Shown here: in pieces, positions 49,067 through 58,022 of the stretch
How positions within the stretch are numbered: the stretch's first letter is position 1
Layout: every line of letters starts with the position of its first letter
Source of the DNA: an uncultured Treponema sp.
GTDB taxonomy: Bacteria > Spirochaetota > Spirochaetia > Treponematales > Treponemataceae
NCBI GenBank assembly: GCA_947167345.1
Contig: CAMVHR010000002.1
Coordinates: 1-64,000 of the forward strand
Reading direction: 5' to 3'
DNA length: 64,000 bases
Program-made: the position numbers and the translations under genes
The notes under the pieces: generated by a model
Told to the model about the DNA's origin: nothing
Database searches by the model: none
Seen by the model: the letters and a program-made list of their open reading frames with translations, nothing else

Positions 49067-50623
49067 ATGAGTGCAAGGATTTTTTTTGTAAAGCATCACA
49101 TAATTTTTTATGGCATAATCTGCATTTTAGCAAATCTGTTAGCAGTTATATCTGCAAGCGTGCTTGCAAGTTTTACACCTGAAACAATTGCTTCAAATCA
49201 GTGGACTTCACTCAAAGAGTGGATAGACTTCCTATGCAAGCATGAAATGCTCACAAACTTTGCGGGAATAATCAGCTACCTGATTCCTATATTAATGTGT
49301 ACACAATATGGACTAAAGGCACGGGGACTTCCCCACAATGACGAAAGATATATAGAAATTATGGTACATATACCGACAGAATTTGCTCTGCGCGGCATAG
49401 CGGGATGGATATGCAACTTTCTGGTGGAACTATGCTTTCTTGCATATTTAAAGATTACGGTTGGACTTAAAGTCGGAATAATCATAATAAGTTCCGCCAT
49501 ATCACACATCTGTCTTTCCATAATAGCATTCACACTTATTTTCTTTACACTTGAAACCTTGAACAGAACGCTCGTTCTTCCCAGCATATACCCTGACGGA
49601 GGAATTTCCTCTACATCTAGAACTCACATTTCTTCAATAAAAAGCCTCTTTTTGTTCCATTTCTTTTCTGCAGCAGTATTTCCCTCTCTTTTTTTAGGAA
49701 TCAGACTTTTCATGTCAATGTATTACGGAATAGATCCGAACGGCTATTCAGATTTTGTGTTCGTAGGACTTGCCCTGCTGGCAGGATTTGCCATGTCATG
49801 CCTCATGACCCGTTTTTTTCAGGCACCGCTGAAAAAGCTGACGGAATCAGCCAATAAGATTTCTGAAGGTGACTATGAATGCAAAACTATAATATGCTCA
49901 AATGACGAGATGGGAGTGCTTGGAGATGCTTTCAATGCCATGACTGTATCTCTTAAGGAAAAAGAATTTATGCGTGATACGTTTGGAAAAATCGTAACGC
50001 CGCAGGTTCGTGACTATCTTTTAAAAGGCAATGTAGCATTGGGAGGGGAAACTGTCGATGCAACCGTAATGTTCTGCGACATAAGAAGCTTTACAACACT
50101 GTCAGAATCCATGCCCCCACGAGAAGTTGTAGCCCTCTTAAACGAATATTTTACAGGCTTGGAAAAATGCATCACTGCTCATGGCGGTGTCATAAACAAG
50201 TACATCGGTGATGCTATTATGGCTCTGTTCGGCATTCCAGTTCACACTCAGACACATGCTCATGATGCCTTTGAAGCAGCACAGGACATGAGACAGGAAC
50301 TTTTAAAGATGAACAAAAGTTTTGCATCAAGGGGGATGCCACAGCTACACTTTGGAATTGCCCTTCATTCCGGTTCTGTGCTGGCAGGAAACATCGGAGC
50401 TGCAAGCCGCATGGAATACACGGTCATAGGCGATACAGTAAATGCTGCAAGCAGAATAGAAGGACTTTGCAAGCAGTACGGAAAAGACTTGCTTATTTCG
50501 CAAGCCACCGTAGACCTGCTGAATATAAATCAAAATAGCAAAAAAATTGTGTTTGTTGATGAAGCAGAACTTCGTGGAAAAAAAGAAAAGATTCGGCTGT
50601 ATACGGATTTGTCGAACGCATAG
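49067..50623 (+). CDS. class III adenylate/guanylate cyclase with multi-TM N-terminus and HAMP
   Basis: VDATVMFCDIRSFTTLSESMPPREVVALLNEYF, INKYIGDAIMALFG, GDTVNAASRIEGLCKQYGKDLLIS. Confidence 0.94.
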   Translation: MSARIFFVKHHIIFYGIICILANLLAVISASVLASFTPETIASNQWTSLKEWIDFLCKHEMLTNFAGIISYLIPILMCTQYGLKARGLPHNDERYIEIMVHIPTEFALRGIAGWICNFLVELCFLAYLKITVGLKVGIIIISSAISHICLSIIAFTLIFFTLETLNRTLVLPSIYPDGGISSTSRTHISSIKSLFLFHFFSAAVFPSLFLGIRLFMSMYYGIDPNGYSDFVFVGLALLAGFAMSCLMTRFFQAPLKKLTESANKISEGDYECKTIICSNDEMGVLGDAFNAMTVSLKEKEFMRDTFGKIVTPQVRDYLLKGNVALGGETVDATVMFCDIRSFTTLSESMPPREVVALLNEYFTGLEKCITAHGGVINKYIGDAIMALFGIPVHTQTHAHDAFEAAQDMRQELLKMNKSFASRGMPQLHFGIALHSGSVLAGNIGAASRMEYTVIGDTVNAASRIEGLCKQYGKDLLISQATVDLLNINQNSKKIVFVDEAELRGKKEKIRLYTDLSNA

Positions 50624-50828
50624 TACATCGGCTTCAATATCTGAAAATGGAAAAGATATCAGAGGTCTTATCTAGACGAAATCAGCACATCTTAAAATAT
50701 GCAGGTTTAATAGAAGAGTTTTCAATGATTTCTCCAGATGTACAAATATACAGTTTTTCTATGTTGCCGTCAAGAATAAAACTTATTTTGTAATGTGTCA
50801 GTACATAGCGTACACTAAGTAAAAATAA

Positions 50829-50855
50829 CAAAAAAGCCCCTCCGAAGAGGGGCTA
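50829..50855. terminator. intrinsic terminator between convergent genes
   Basis: AAAAAAGCCCCTCcgaaGAGGGGCT. Confidence 0.75.
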
Positions 50856-50900
50856 AGGTCTGTCTTATAATCTAAAGCAAATTGCTTTAATTAACTGGCT

Positions 50901-51329
50901 TTAGGCTGCAGAAATCTGAATCTTGCGTTCTGCAAGCTCGGCCTTGGAAGGGATTTTGATTGTAAGAACACCGTTCTTAAACTGTGCAGAAATCTGCTGT
51001 GTATCAGCATTTCTTGGCAATGTGAATGTACGGCAGAAAGAAGAAGTGTTTCTTTCTTTTATAAGGAATCTTGATTCATCCTCGTTTTCCTTGTTCTTGC
51101 CTTTTTCAGCAGGAACAGTTTCTTTAGAAGCGATTGTAAGGGTGTTCTCCTTTACGCTAAGTTCAACGTCATCCTGAGTTTTTCCTGGCAAGTCCATTAC
51201 AAGCTCGTAAGAGTCCTTGTGTTCTACAACATCTACAGCAGGAGCATAGCAAGGAGCTTCGAGGGAAGGCATTGCAAGACCATAGTTAAGATCGTCAAAA
51301 AGTGAGTTAAGAAGTGAAAGTTTATTCAT
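50901..51329 (-). CDS. Hsp20/alpha-crystallin small heat shock protein
   Basis: PAVDVVEHKDSYELVMDLPGKTQDDVELSVKENTLTIAS ... FKNGVLTIKIPSKAE. Confidence 0.93.
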   Translation of the reverse strand: MNKLSLLNSLFDDLNYGLAMPSLEAPCYAPAVDVVEHKDSYELVMDLPGKTQDDVELSVKENTLTIASKETVPAEKGKNKENEDESRFLIKERNTSSFCRTFTLPRNADTQQISAQFKNGVLTIKIPSKAELAERKIQISAA

Positions 51330-51636
51330 AATATACCTCCAAAAAAGTACGTAGTTTAGATTTTTCACTGTCCTATCGCCAAAGCTTTAGGATAGTTCCG
51401 CGTACGGCTTTTTATTTTGCCGTACACTTTATATAAAGCAAATGCCGTGCCAATTTTTATTCATGGAAAAAAAAGAAAATTTCAGCCTGCCAACACATTT
51501 TTTAAGGTCAAAATGATACAGTAAATTCATGCAGAATTTGAAGATTTGTTCACAAATGACACAGTTTTTATGCCATAATTAATACATGAGTTCCAAAACG
51601 ATAAGACAGAGCTGCTTTTAAGGTAAAAGAGACACT

Positions 51637-51751
51637 CTTTCTTAAGTAGTTGCGTCTCGATTTCTTAAGAGATTGTGATGCAATTTCTTAAGAGATTGTG
51701 ATACAATTTCTTAAGAAGTCATGACACCATTTCTTAGAGAATTGCATCGAG
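51637..51751. repeat. five tandem degenerate 23-bp units
   Basis: CTTTCTTAAGTAGTTGCGTCTCG / ATTTCTTAAGAGATTGTGATGCA / ATTTCTTAAGAGATTGTGATACA / ATTTCTTAAGAAGTCATGACACC / ATTTCTTAGAGAATTGCATCGAG, all exactly 23 bp. Confidence 0.9.
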
Positions 51752-51997
51752 AATGTTTATGCAATTTAGACATGCATTGTAAAACAGATGATCAGGCAGT
51801 CTATGTTTTGCATTTAGCTGTTTGAAAACAACCCCACTAGCCGAACTTTTGAAAATATTGTATGATTTTAAAACGTATGGCTGTGGAATCTTGTAAGAAA
51901 AAGTTGTTTCTCATAACTTCTATCGTTCATACTTTATATTTATGTGAATTTTAAGCTGATTTCATTTTTGTGAAGTCAGCTTTTTTTTTGAGGAACA

Positions 51998-52441
51998 ATG
52001 AAACTGTTTGATTTTTTTCATAAAAAAGTAAGTAATGCAGAATTAAATGTTGTTGCCAATGCAGATGTTTATAATACTTTTGATTATACACCTTTCTCTT
52101 GGTGGTTAGATTCTGTTCTTGAAAAGTCTTTACCTAATGAAACGGTTGCAATAAATTTTAATCTTTATGAAGATGGAAAAAGTCATTGGTCATTGGAATT
52201 TGTTGCTACATCAAGTTTTGATAAAGAGAATGATGATTGGGCATGTGATGAGCTTTTTACAACTCGTGACAATCCATTTAAATGGCAGGAAGATTGTGAT
52301 TTTAATCGAGCTTTGCATTTTGTAGAAGAAATTATTCGCCGTTATCTTGCAGAAGGTAAATATAAAGATGAACTTATACGTTATTCGGCAATCGGAGTTG
52401 GTTTTGTAGATGGTGATATTTTACTTGTGTATGAAAAATAA
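51998..52441 (+). CDS. hypothetical protein (possible orphan immunity-like)
   Basis: 147-aa acidic, Trp-rich soluble ORF (DYTPFSWWLDSVLEK...), RBS GAGGAA upstream. Confidence 0.55.
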   Translation: MKLFDFFHKKVSNAELNVVANADVYNTFDYTPFSWWLDSVLEKSLPNETVAINFNLYEDGKSHWSLEFVATSSFDKENDDWACDELFTTRDNPFKWQEDCDFNRALHFVEEIIRRYLAEGKYKDELIRYSAIGVGFVDGDILLVYEK

Positions 52442-52467
52442 ATAGGTTTTTAATAGGAGTAATATAA

Positions 52468-55400
52468 ATGAAAAGAACAGACATTAACAAAGTTATGATT
52501 ATTGGCTCAGGTCCGATTGTTATTGGTCAGGCTTGCGAATTTGACTATTCAGGAACTCAGGCTTGTAAAGCTTTGCGCGAACAGGGCTACAAGATTGTTC
52601 TTGTAAACTCAAACCCTGCTACAATCATGACAGACCCTGTTATGGCTGATGCAACATATATTGAGCCGCTTAATGTAGAGCGACTTTCTCAGATTATAGA
52701 CAAGGAACGTCCTGACGCACTTCTTCCAAACCTTGGAGGTCAGACAGGATTGAACCTTGCCTGTGAACTTAACAAGGCTGGGGTTCTTGATAAGTACGGT
52801 GTAAAGGTTATTGGTGTAAACCTTGATGCTATTGAACGTGGTGAAGACCGTGAGATTTTCAAGGAAACAATGCAGAAGCTTGGCATTGCAACACCTAAGA
52901 GCGACATTTGTCACACTGTTGAAGGTGCAGAAAAAATTGCTGCAGAAATAGGATTCCCTGTTGTTGTTCGCCCTGCTTACACAATGGGTGGACAGGGAGG
53001 TGGTTTCTGTTACAATGTTGAGGAACTTCGCAATATTGTTTCAAACGGACTTGATCTTTCAATGACGCATCAGTGTCTTATTGAACAGAGCATCCTTGGC
53101 TGGGAAGAACTTGAAGTTGAAGTTGTACGCGACAGTAAGAACCAGATGGTTGCAATCTGTTTTATAGAAAACATTGATGCCGTTGGCGTGCACACTGGAG
53201 ATTCTTTCTGTTCAGCTCCATTCTTGACAATTGATAAAGATTTGGAAGAACGCCTTAAGCGTGATGCGTTTAAGATTGTTGAATCTATCGGTGTAATCGG
53301 TGGAACAAACGTACAGTTTGCACATAATCCTAAAACTGGCGAAGTTGTGATTATTGAGATTAACCCTCGTACAAGCCGCTCTTCAGCCCTTGCCTCAAAG
53401 GCGACAGGATTTCCTATTGCTCTTATTTCTGCAAAGCTTGCTTCCGGTCTTACGTTGGATGAAATTCCTTACTGGCGCGACGGTACATTGGACAAGTATA
53501 CTCCAGGCGGAGCCCCAGACGGAGACTATGTTGTTCTTAAGTTTGCACGCTGGGCTTTTGAAAAATTCCGAGGTGCAGAAGATTCCCTTGGCACAAGCAT
53601 GAAGGCTGTTGGCGAAGTTATGGCAATCGGTAAGACTTTCAAGGAAACTTTCCAGAAAGCAATCCGCGGTCTTGAAAACGGACGTTCAGGTCTTGGCTTT
53701 GCAAAAGACTTTAACAAAAAGAGTGCTGAAGAACTTTGCGAAATGCTCAAAACTGCTAGTAGCGAAAGATATTTCCAGCTTTATGAGGCTTTGCGTAAAG
53801 GTGTTTCTGTTCAGAAGCTTCATGAAATTACTTATGTAAAAGAATACTTCCTTGAGCAGATGAAGGAACTTGTTGACCTTGAAGAAGAAATGCTCAAGAC
53901 TCCTGGACGCCTTCCTTCTGATGAGCTTTTGATTAAGGCCAAGAAAGACGGATTTAGCGATAAGTACATTTCAAAGATTTTGAAAATAAGCGAAAAGTCT
54001 GTACGTGACCGCCGCAAGGAACTTGGTGTACGAGAGGCTTGGCTTGCTGTTCCTGTCAGCGGCGTAGAAAATGCAAACTATTATTATTCTACATACAATT
54101 CAGAAGACAAGAGCGTAGCAACTGATAACAAGAAAAAGATAATGATTTTGGGCGGTGGACCTAACAGAATAGGTCAGGGTATTGAGTTTGACTACTGCTG
54201 CTGTCATGCGGCTATGCAGCTTAAGGATATGGGCTATGAGACAATCATAGTAAACTGTAACCCTGAAACTGTTTCTACAGACTACGATACTTCCGACAAG
54301 CTGTACTTTGAGCCTGTTACGACAGAAGATGTCTTGCAGATTTACGAAAAGGAAAAGCCTTTTGGTGTAATAGTTCAGTTTGGTGGACAGACTCCTCTCA
54401 ACATTGCACGTGAACTTCAGGAAAATGGCGTAAACATTCTTGGTACTTCAATTGATTCAATTGATATTGCAGAAGACCGTGACTTGTTCCGCAAGATGAT
54501 GGATAACCTTAACATTCCAATGCCTGAAAGCGGAATGGCTGTAGACTTTGACGAAGCAAAATCTATTGCAGATAAGATTGGATATCCGATTATGATTCGT
54601 CCTTCTTTTGTTCTTGGTGGACGGGGAATGGAAGTTATTTATGACGAGAAGAATCTTAAGGAATATGTAGAAAAGGCTGTAGGCGTAACGCCTGACCGTC
54701 CTCTGCTTATTGACCGCTTTCTTAAGAATGCCCTTGAATGTGAGGCTGATGCACTCGCTGATTCAACTCACGTTTACATTCCGGCAGTTATGGAACATGT
54801 TGAGCTTGCAGGCATTCACTCTGGAGACAGCGCTTGTGTACTCCCTCCTGTGAATATTCCTCAGAATAACCTTGATACAATCAAGGAGTATACAAAGAAG
54901 ATTGCAGAAAACCTGCACGTATGCGGTTTGATGAACATGCAGTACGCAATTGAAGACGGCAAGGTTTATGTAATTGAGGCAAACCCTCGTGCAAGCCGTA
55001 CTGTTCCTCTTGTTTCAAAAGTATGTGATACTCAGATGGCACGCCTTGCAACAAGAATGATGCTGGGCGAAAGTCTTGAAAGCCTTGGTCTTAAAGACAA
55101 AAAGATTCCGTATCATGGAGCAAAAGAGGCTGTCTTGCCATGGGCACGTTTCCCTGGAGTTGACCCAATCCTTGGACCTGAGATGCGTTCAACTGGTGAA
55201 GTTCTTGGTCTTGCAGAAAGCTTCCCTCTTGCATTCTATAAGGCTCAGGAAGCTGCCGGTAGTGAATTGCCACATGCACCTGCTGCATGGGAAAACAAAA
55301 AGGTTCTTATAAGCCTTAGCAACAAGGACAGTCAGAAAGAACAGGTTCTTGAAATCGGAAAGACTTTGAAGGATTTGGGCTTTACTCTGATTGCCACACA

Positions 55401-55716
55401 AGGAACAGCCGACTTCTACAATGAAAACGGAATAAAGTGTGATGTTGTGAACAAGATTGGTGGCGGTCGCCCAGATGTTGTGGATTTGATTATGAACAAG
55501 GAAGTCTGTCTTGTTATCAATACTCCAAAGGCTCAGCGTAATTATGCAGAAGACCGCAAGACTATACGCAAGGCTTGTTTAAAGTACAAGGTAAGCTACA
55601 TTACAACTCTCGCTGGCGCACTTGCTGCTGTTAAGGGCATTGAAAGCGTAAAGAATGGCAACGGTGGAGAAGGTGGAGTAAAGAGCTTGCAGGAATATCA
55701 TTCGTTGATAAAATAA
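52468..55716 (+). CDS. carB: carbamoyl-phosphate synthase large subunit
   Basis: MIIGSGPIVIGQACEFDYSGTQACKAL; both ATP-grasp halves; MILGGGPNRIGQGIEFDYCCCHAA. Confidence 0.97.
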   Translation: MKRTDINKVMIIGSGPIVIGQACEFDYSGTQACKALREQGYKIVLVNSNPATIMTDPVMADATYIEPLNVERLSQIIDKERPDALLPNLGGQTGLNLACELNKAGVLDKYGVKVIGVNLDAIERGEDREIFKETMQKLGIATPKSDICHTVEGAEKIAAEIGFPVVVRPAYTMGGQGGGFCYNVEELRNIVSNGLDLSMTHQCLIEQSILGWEELEVEVVRDSKNQMVAICFIENIDAVGVHTGDSFCSAPFLTIDKDLEERLKRDAFKIVESIGVIGGTNVQFAHNPKTGEVVIIEINPRTSRSSALASKATGFPIALISAKLASGLTLDEIPYWRDGTLDKYTPGGAPDGDYVVLKFARWAFEKFRGAEDSLGTSMKAVGEVMAIGKTFKETFQKAIRGLENGRSGLGFAKDFNKKSAEELCEMLKTASSERYFQLYEALRKGVSVQKLHEITYVKEYFLEQMKELVDLEEEMLKTPGRLPSDELLIKAKKDGFSDKYISKILKISEKSVRDRRKELGVREAWLAVPVSGVENANYYYSTYNSEDKSVATDNKKKIMILGGGPNRIGQGIEFDYCCCHAAMQLKDMGYETIIVNCNPETVSTDYDTSDKLYFEPVTTEDVLQIYEKEKPFGVIVQFGGQTPLNIARELQENGVNILGTSIDSIDIAEDRDLFRKMMDNLNIPMPESGMAVDFDEAKSIADKIGYPIMIRPSFVLGGRGMEVIYDEKNLKEYVEKAVGVTPDRPLLIDRFLKNALECEADALADSTHVYIPAVMEHVELAGIHSGDSACVLPPVNIPQNNLDTIKEYTKKIAENLHVCGLMNMQYAIEDGKVYVIEANPRASRTVPLVSKVCDTQMARLATRMMLGESLESLGLKDKKIPYHGAKEAVLPWARFPGVDPILGPEMRSTGEVLGLAESFPLAFYKAQEAAGSELPHAPAAWENKKVLISLSNKDSQKEQVLEIGKTLKDLGFTLIATQGTADFYNENGIKCDVVNKIGGGRPDVVDLIMNKEVCLVINTPKAQRNYAEDRKTIRKACLKYKVSYITTLAGALAAVKGIESVKNGNGGEGGVKSLQEYHSLIK

Positions 55717-55740
55717 AATTTGCTTATAAGCATAAAAAAA

Positions 55741-55773
55741 GCCAATCTGATTTATTTCAGATTGGCTTTTTGA
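55741..55773 (+). terminator. intrinsic terminator
   Basis: AAAAAAAGCCAATCTGAtttattTCAGATTGGCTTTTT. Confidence 0.85.
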
Positions 55774-55872
55774 TGTTTAACTACTGAATATAAAAATTCT
55801 GCTATTTTTCCTGCTGTTCTGTTGCAGTGCTCTTTGCGGGCTCAAAGGCAATGTACATTCATCCCAGTTTTG

Positions 55873-55900
55873 TTGACAGATTGAAAAATTCTGCTAAAAT
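55873..55900 (+). promoter_or_regulatory. sigma70-like promoter
   Basis: TTGACA - 16 bp - TAAAAT upstream of the ORF starting at 55941. Confidence 0.65.
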
Positions 55901-55940
55901 GTAGATATAACATAGCCTTATTTGCGGTAGGAGAATCTTT

Positions 55941-57157
55941 ATGGAAAGAATACTAAAAGTTAGCTTAAAATTGGGGGGGGGGTAACCCTTTGTTTAATAT
56001 TCAGCGTTTTTAGCCTGCTGGCAAGTCTTTTCCTTGTTTCCTGTGCTGGAGGTGCGACGAGTGCCAAGACTACTGGTACTAGCGGTCTTTGTGTACGCGT
56101 GCCAAAGACATCATCTCAAAGCCGTGCCGCACAGTATAATGTTTCAGACCTTGAAGTTTTTACCGTAATTGTAGATTCTGGACGCTTTTCCACGTCAAAA
56201 TCTTGCGGACAGGGTGAAACCCTTGAATTTACAGACCTTCCTGTAGGGCGTTACAATGTGACGGCTATTGCAAAAAAGTCTGACGGAACCGTAACTGGCA
56301 GAGGTTCTGCATCTGTAGACATTGAAGCCGATGTAGTTAAAAACGTTACAATAGTCATTCACCGCCTTAATCATTATACAATTCAGGTTTATGATGCTGT
56401 GGGAACTACTCCTGCTTCTGTAGAAGTCAGCGACGGCGAAAAACTTTCAAAACCTGCAACACCTCCTTCCCCTGGAACAGACTATGAATTTGGAGGCTGG
56501 TTTGTCGGTACTTCTACTGCAACAGGTGTAACATATTCTGCTGCGGCATACGATTTTGACGCGCCTGTAACGTCAGAATTTTCTCTTTATGCAAAATGGG
56601 TATATAAAACTGCTACTTTCACTGGAAGCCTTTCAAGTTTCATAAACACTACATTTAAGGCAAATACTAAAGCTACGCCTTATAATATCCAACTTACAGG
56701 GCTTAGCAATACCGATTTGGCAGCTGTTGCCGCTCAGGTTGCGTCTAAGGGTGTTTACATAAATCTAGACCTGTCATCATGTACTGGCATAAATCATACT
56801 GGTAACAATACGTTTGATGCTTCTTCCAATGAAAGTCTTGCAGGGCTTGCTACGTATTTGACGGGAATTTCTCTTCCTCCGAATGCAAAAATAGGAAACT
56901 GGGCATTCAAGGGATGTTCAAACCTTTCTGGAACAATATCAATTCCTGCCGGATGTATATGTATTGGGCGTCAGGCATTCAAGGATACTGGCATCTCAGG
57001 ATACACTGATGGTGGCGGTGCCCGTATATGGCAGCGTGTAGATGCTGGGGCTAACAGCTGGGTAGGCGGATGGGAATGCTATCTGGTTGAGTCTCATGTA
57101 TTGGATGGAATAAATGCGGACGGCAACTATTATTATGCTCCTTCCGGCTCATACTAA
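55941..57157 (+). CDS. phase-OFF lipoprotein with InlB B-repeat-like and BspA-type LRR regions
   Basis: ATG at 55941 with TAGGAG RBS; stop TAA directly after the G10 tract; +1 frame reads GVTLCLIFSVFSLLASLFLVSCAGG (lipobox) and continues open to 57157; TDYEFGGWFVGTSTATG...SLYAKW and IGNWAFKGCSNLSGTISIPAGCICIGRQAFKDTGI. Confidence 0.85.
55973..55982. repeat. poly-G(10) homopolymer
   Basis: TTGGGGGGGGGGTAACC read directly. Confidence 0.95.
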
Positions 57158-57225
57158 CTGCTGTTTCCAAAAGACTTGTTGACGAAATGTCTGTAAAATC
57201 TTGATAGAACAGTAATGATAAATAA

Positions 57226-57268
57226 AAATCCCTGTACATTCAGCAAATAAATGTGCAGGGATTTTTAT
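57226..57268 (+). terminator. intrinsic terminator
   Basis: AAAAATCCCTGTACATtcagcaaataAATGTGCAGGGATTTTT. Confidence 0.8.
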
Positions 57269-57319
57269 TATAAGGATATCAACTTCTTCATATATGGAAA
57301 ATTCGTCTGCAAAAATTCG

Positions 57320-57487
57320 TTATCTACGAATCATCTCTTTTAAATGTATTCTCAGCTTTGCAAGTTCTTCATCGATTACGCTGTCTATTTTTGTAAAGAG
57401 GCTGTCATCGCCTGAAAATTCTCGCGGGGTGTAAAAGAAAGTTGCTGGCGTTATGTTGAAAATGACGCACAATGCATCTAGAAGATG
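57320..57487 (-). pseudogene. C-terminal remnant of an XRE-type regulator-like protein
   Basis: Minus-strand reading HLLDALCVIFNITPATFFYTPREFSGDDSLFTKIDSVIDEELAKLRIHLKEMIRR* without a recognisable HTH or start. Confidence 0.6.
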
Positions 57488-57577
57488 AGATAAGCATCTT
57501 GATTTGCCGAATCTATAATCTCTTTTGAGAGCTTCTCATTTTTGACCACTACTTCTGGTTATGCTGTGAGTTTTATT

Positions 57578-57883
57578 TTATGAATGCTCTGATAATTTTT
57601 TTTGTAATAACTCAGGAAAATCATTTTTTAAAAGTTCATCTAACACTTTTATGATTTCATTTTTTGATTTTGATGCATTACGTAAAAAAAGATCTGCTGG
57701 ATGAATGCCCAATGCATTCGCTATATTTATAATTCTATCAAATGACGGTTTTGTACTACCAGCTTCAATCTGTCCTATTAAGCCGTTTGTACAGTCTGCA
57801 CCTATTGCAAGTTGGCTTTGGGAAAGTTTTTTTTGTTCCCTGTAAAATTTTACGTTTAATCTGAATATTTCAAAATAATCCAT
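57578..57883 (-). CDS. XRE-family HTH regulator
   Basis: REQKKLSQSQLAIGADCTNGLIGQIEAGSTKPSFDRIINIANALGIHPADLF. Confidence 0.85.
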   Translation of the reverse strand: MDYFEIFRLNVKFYREQKKLSQSQLAIGADCTNGLIGQIEAGSTKPSFDRIINIANALGIHPADLFLRNASKSKNEIIKVLDELLKNDFPELLQKKLSEHS

Positions 57884-58022
57884 AAATTCAAGTCTAAATA
57901 AGAATTTTACTTGATTTTTTAGTTTCACTAAGATAATATAATCTATGTTTTAGTCATTCTAAGTGAAAAACATTGATTTTTAGTTTTACTAAGTTTGTAC
58001 TATTTTTTAAAGGGTTTTTATT

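Noticed and set aside
51637-51751. Possible CRISPR-like array
   Set aside because: Units are contiguous 23-mers without spacers and diverge progressively; no cas genes nearby.
51979-51990. Poly-T run before the 51998 ORF as a phase-variation tract
   Set aside because: T-runs of this length are common in AT-rich intergenic DNA here and it is not within a coding or promoter spacer context that I can define.
56099-57157. Independent gene starting with GTG at 56099
   Set aside because: No RBS or signal peptide at that start; the upstream frame carries a promoter, RBS, ATG and lipobox separated only by the poly-G frameshift.
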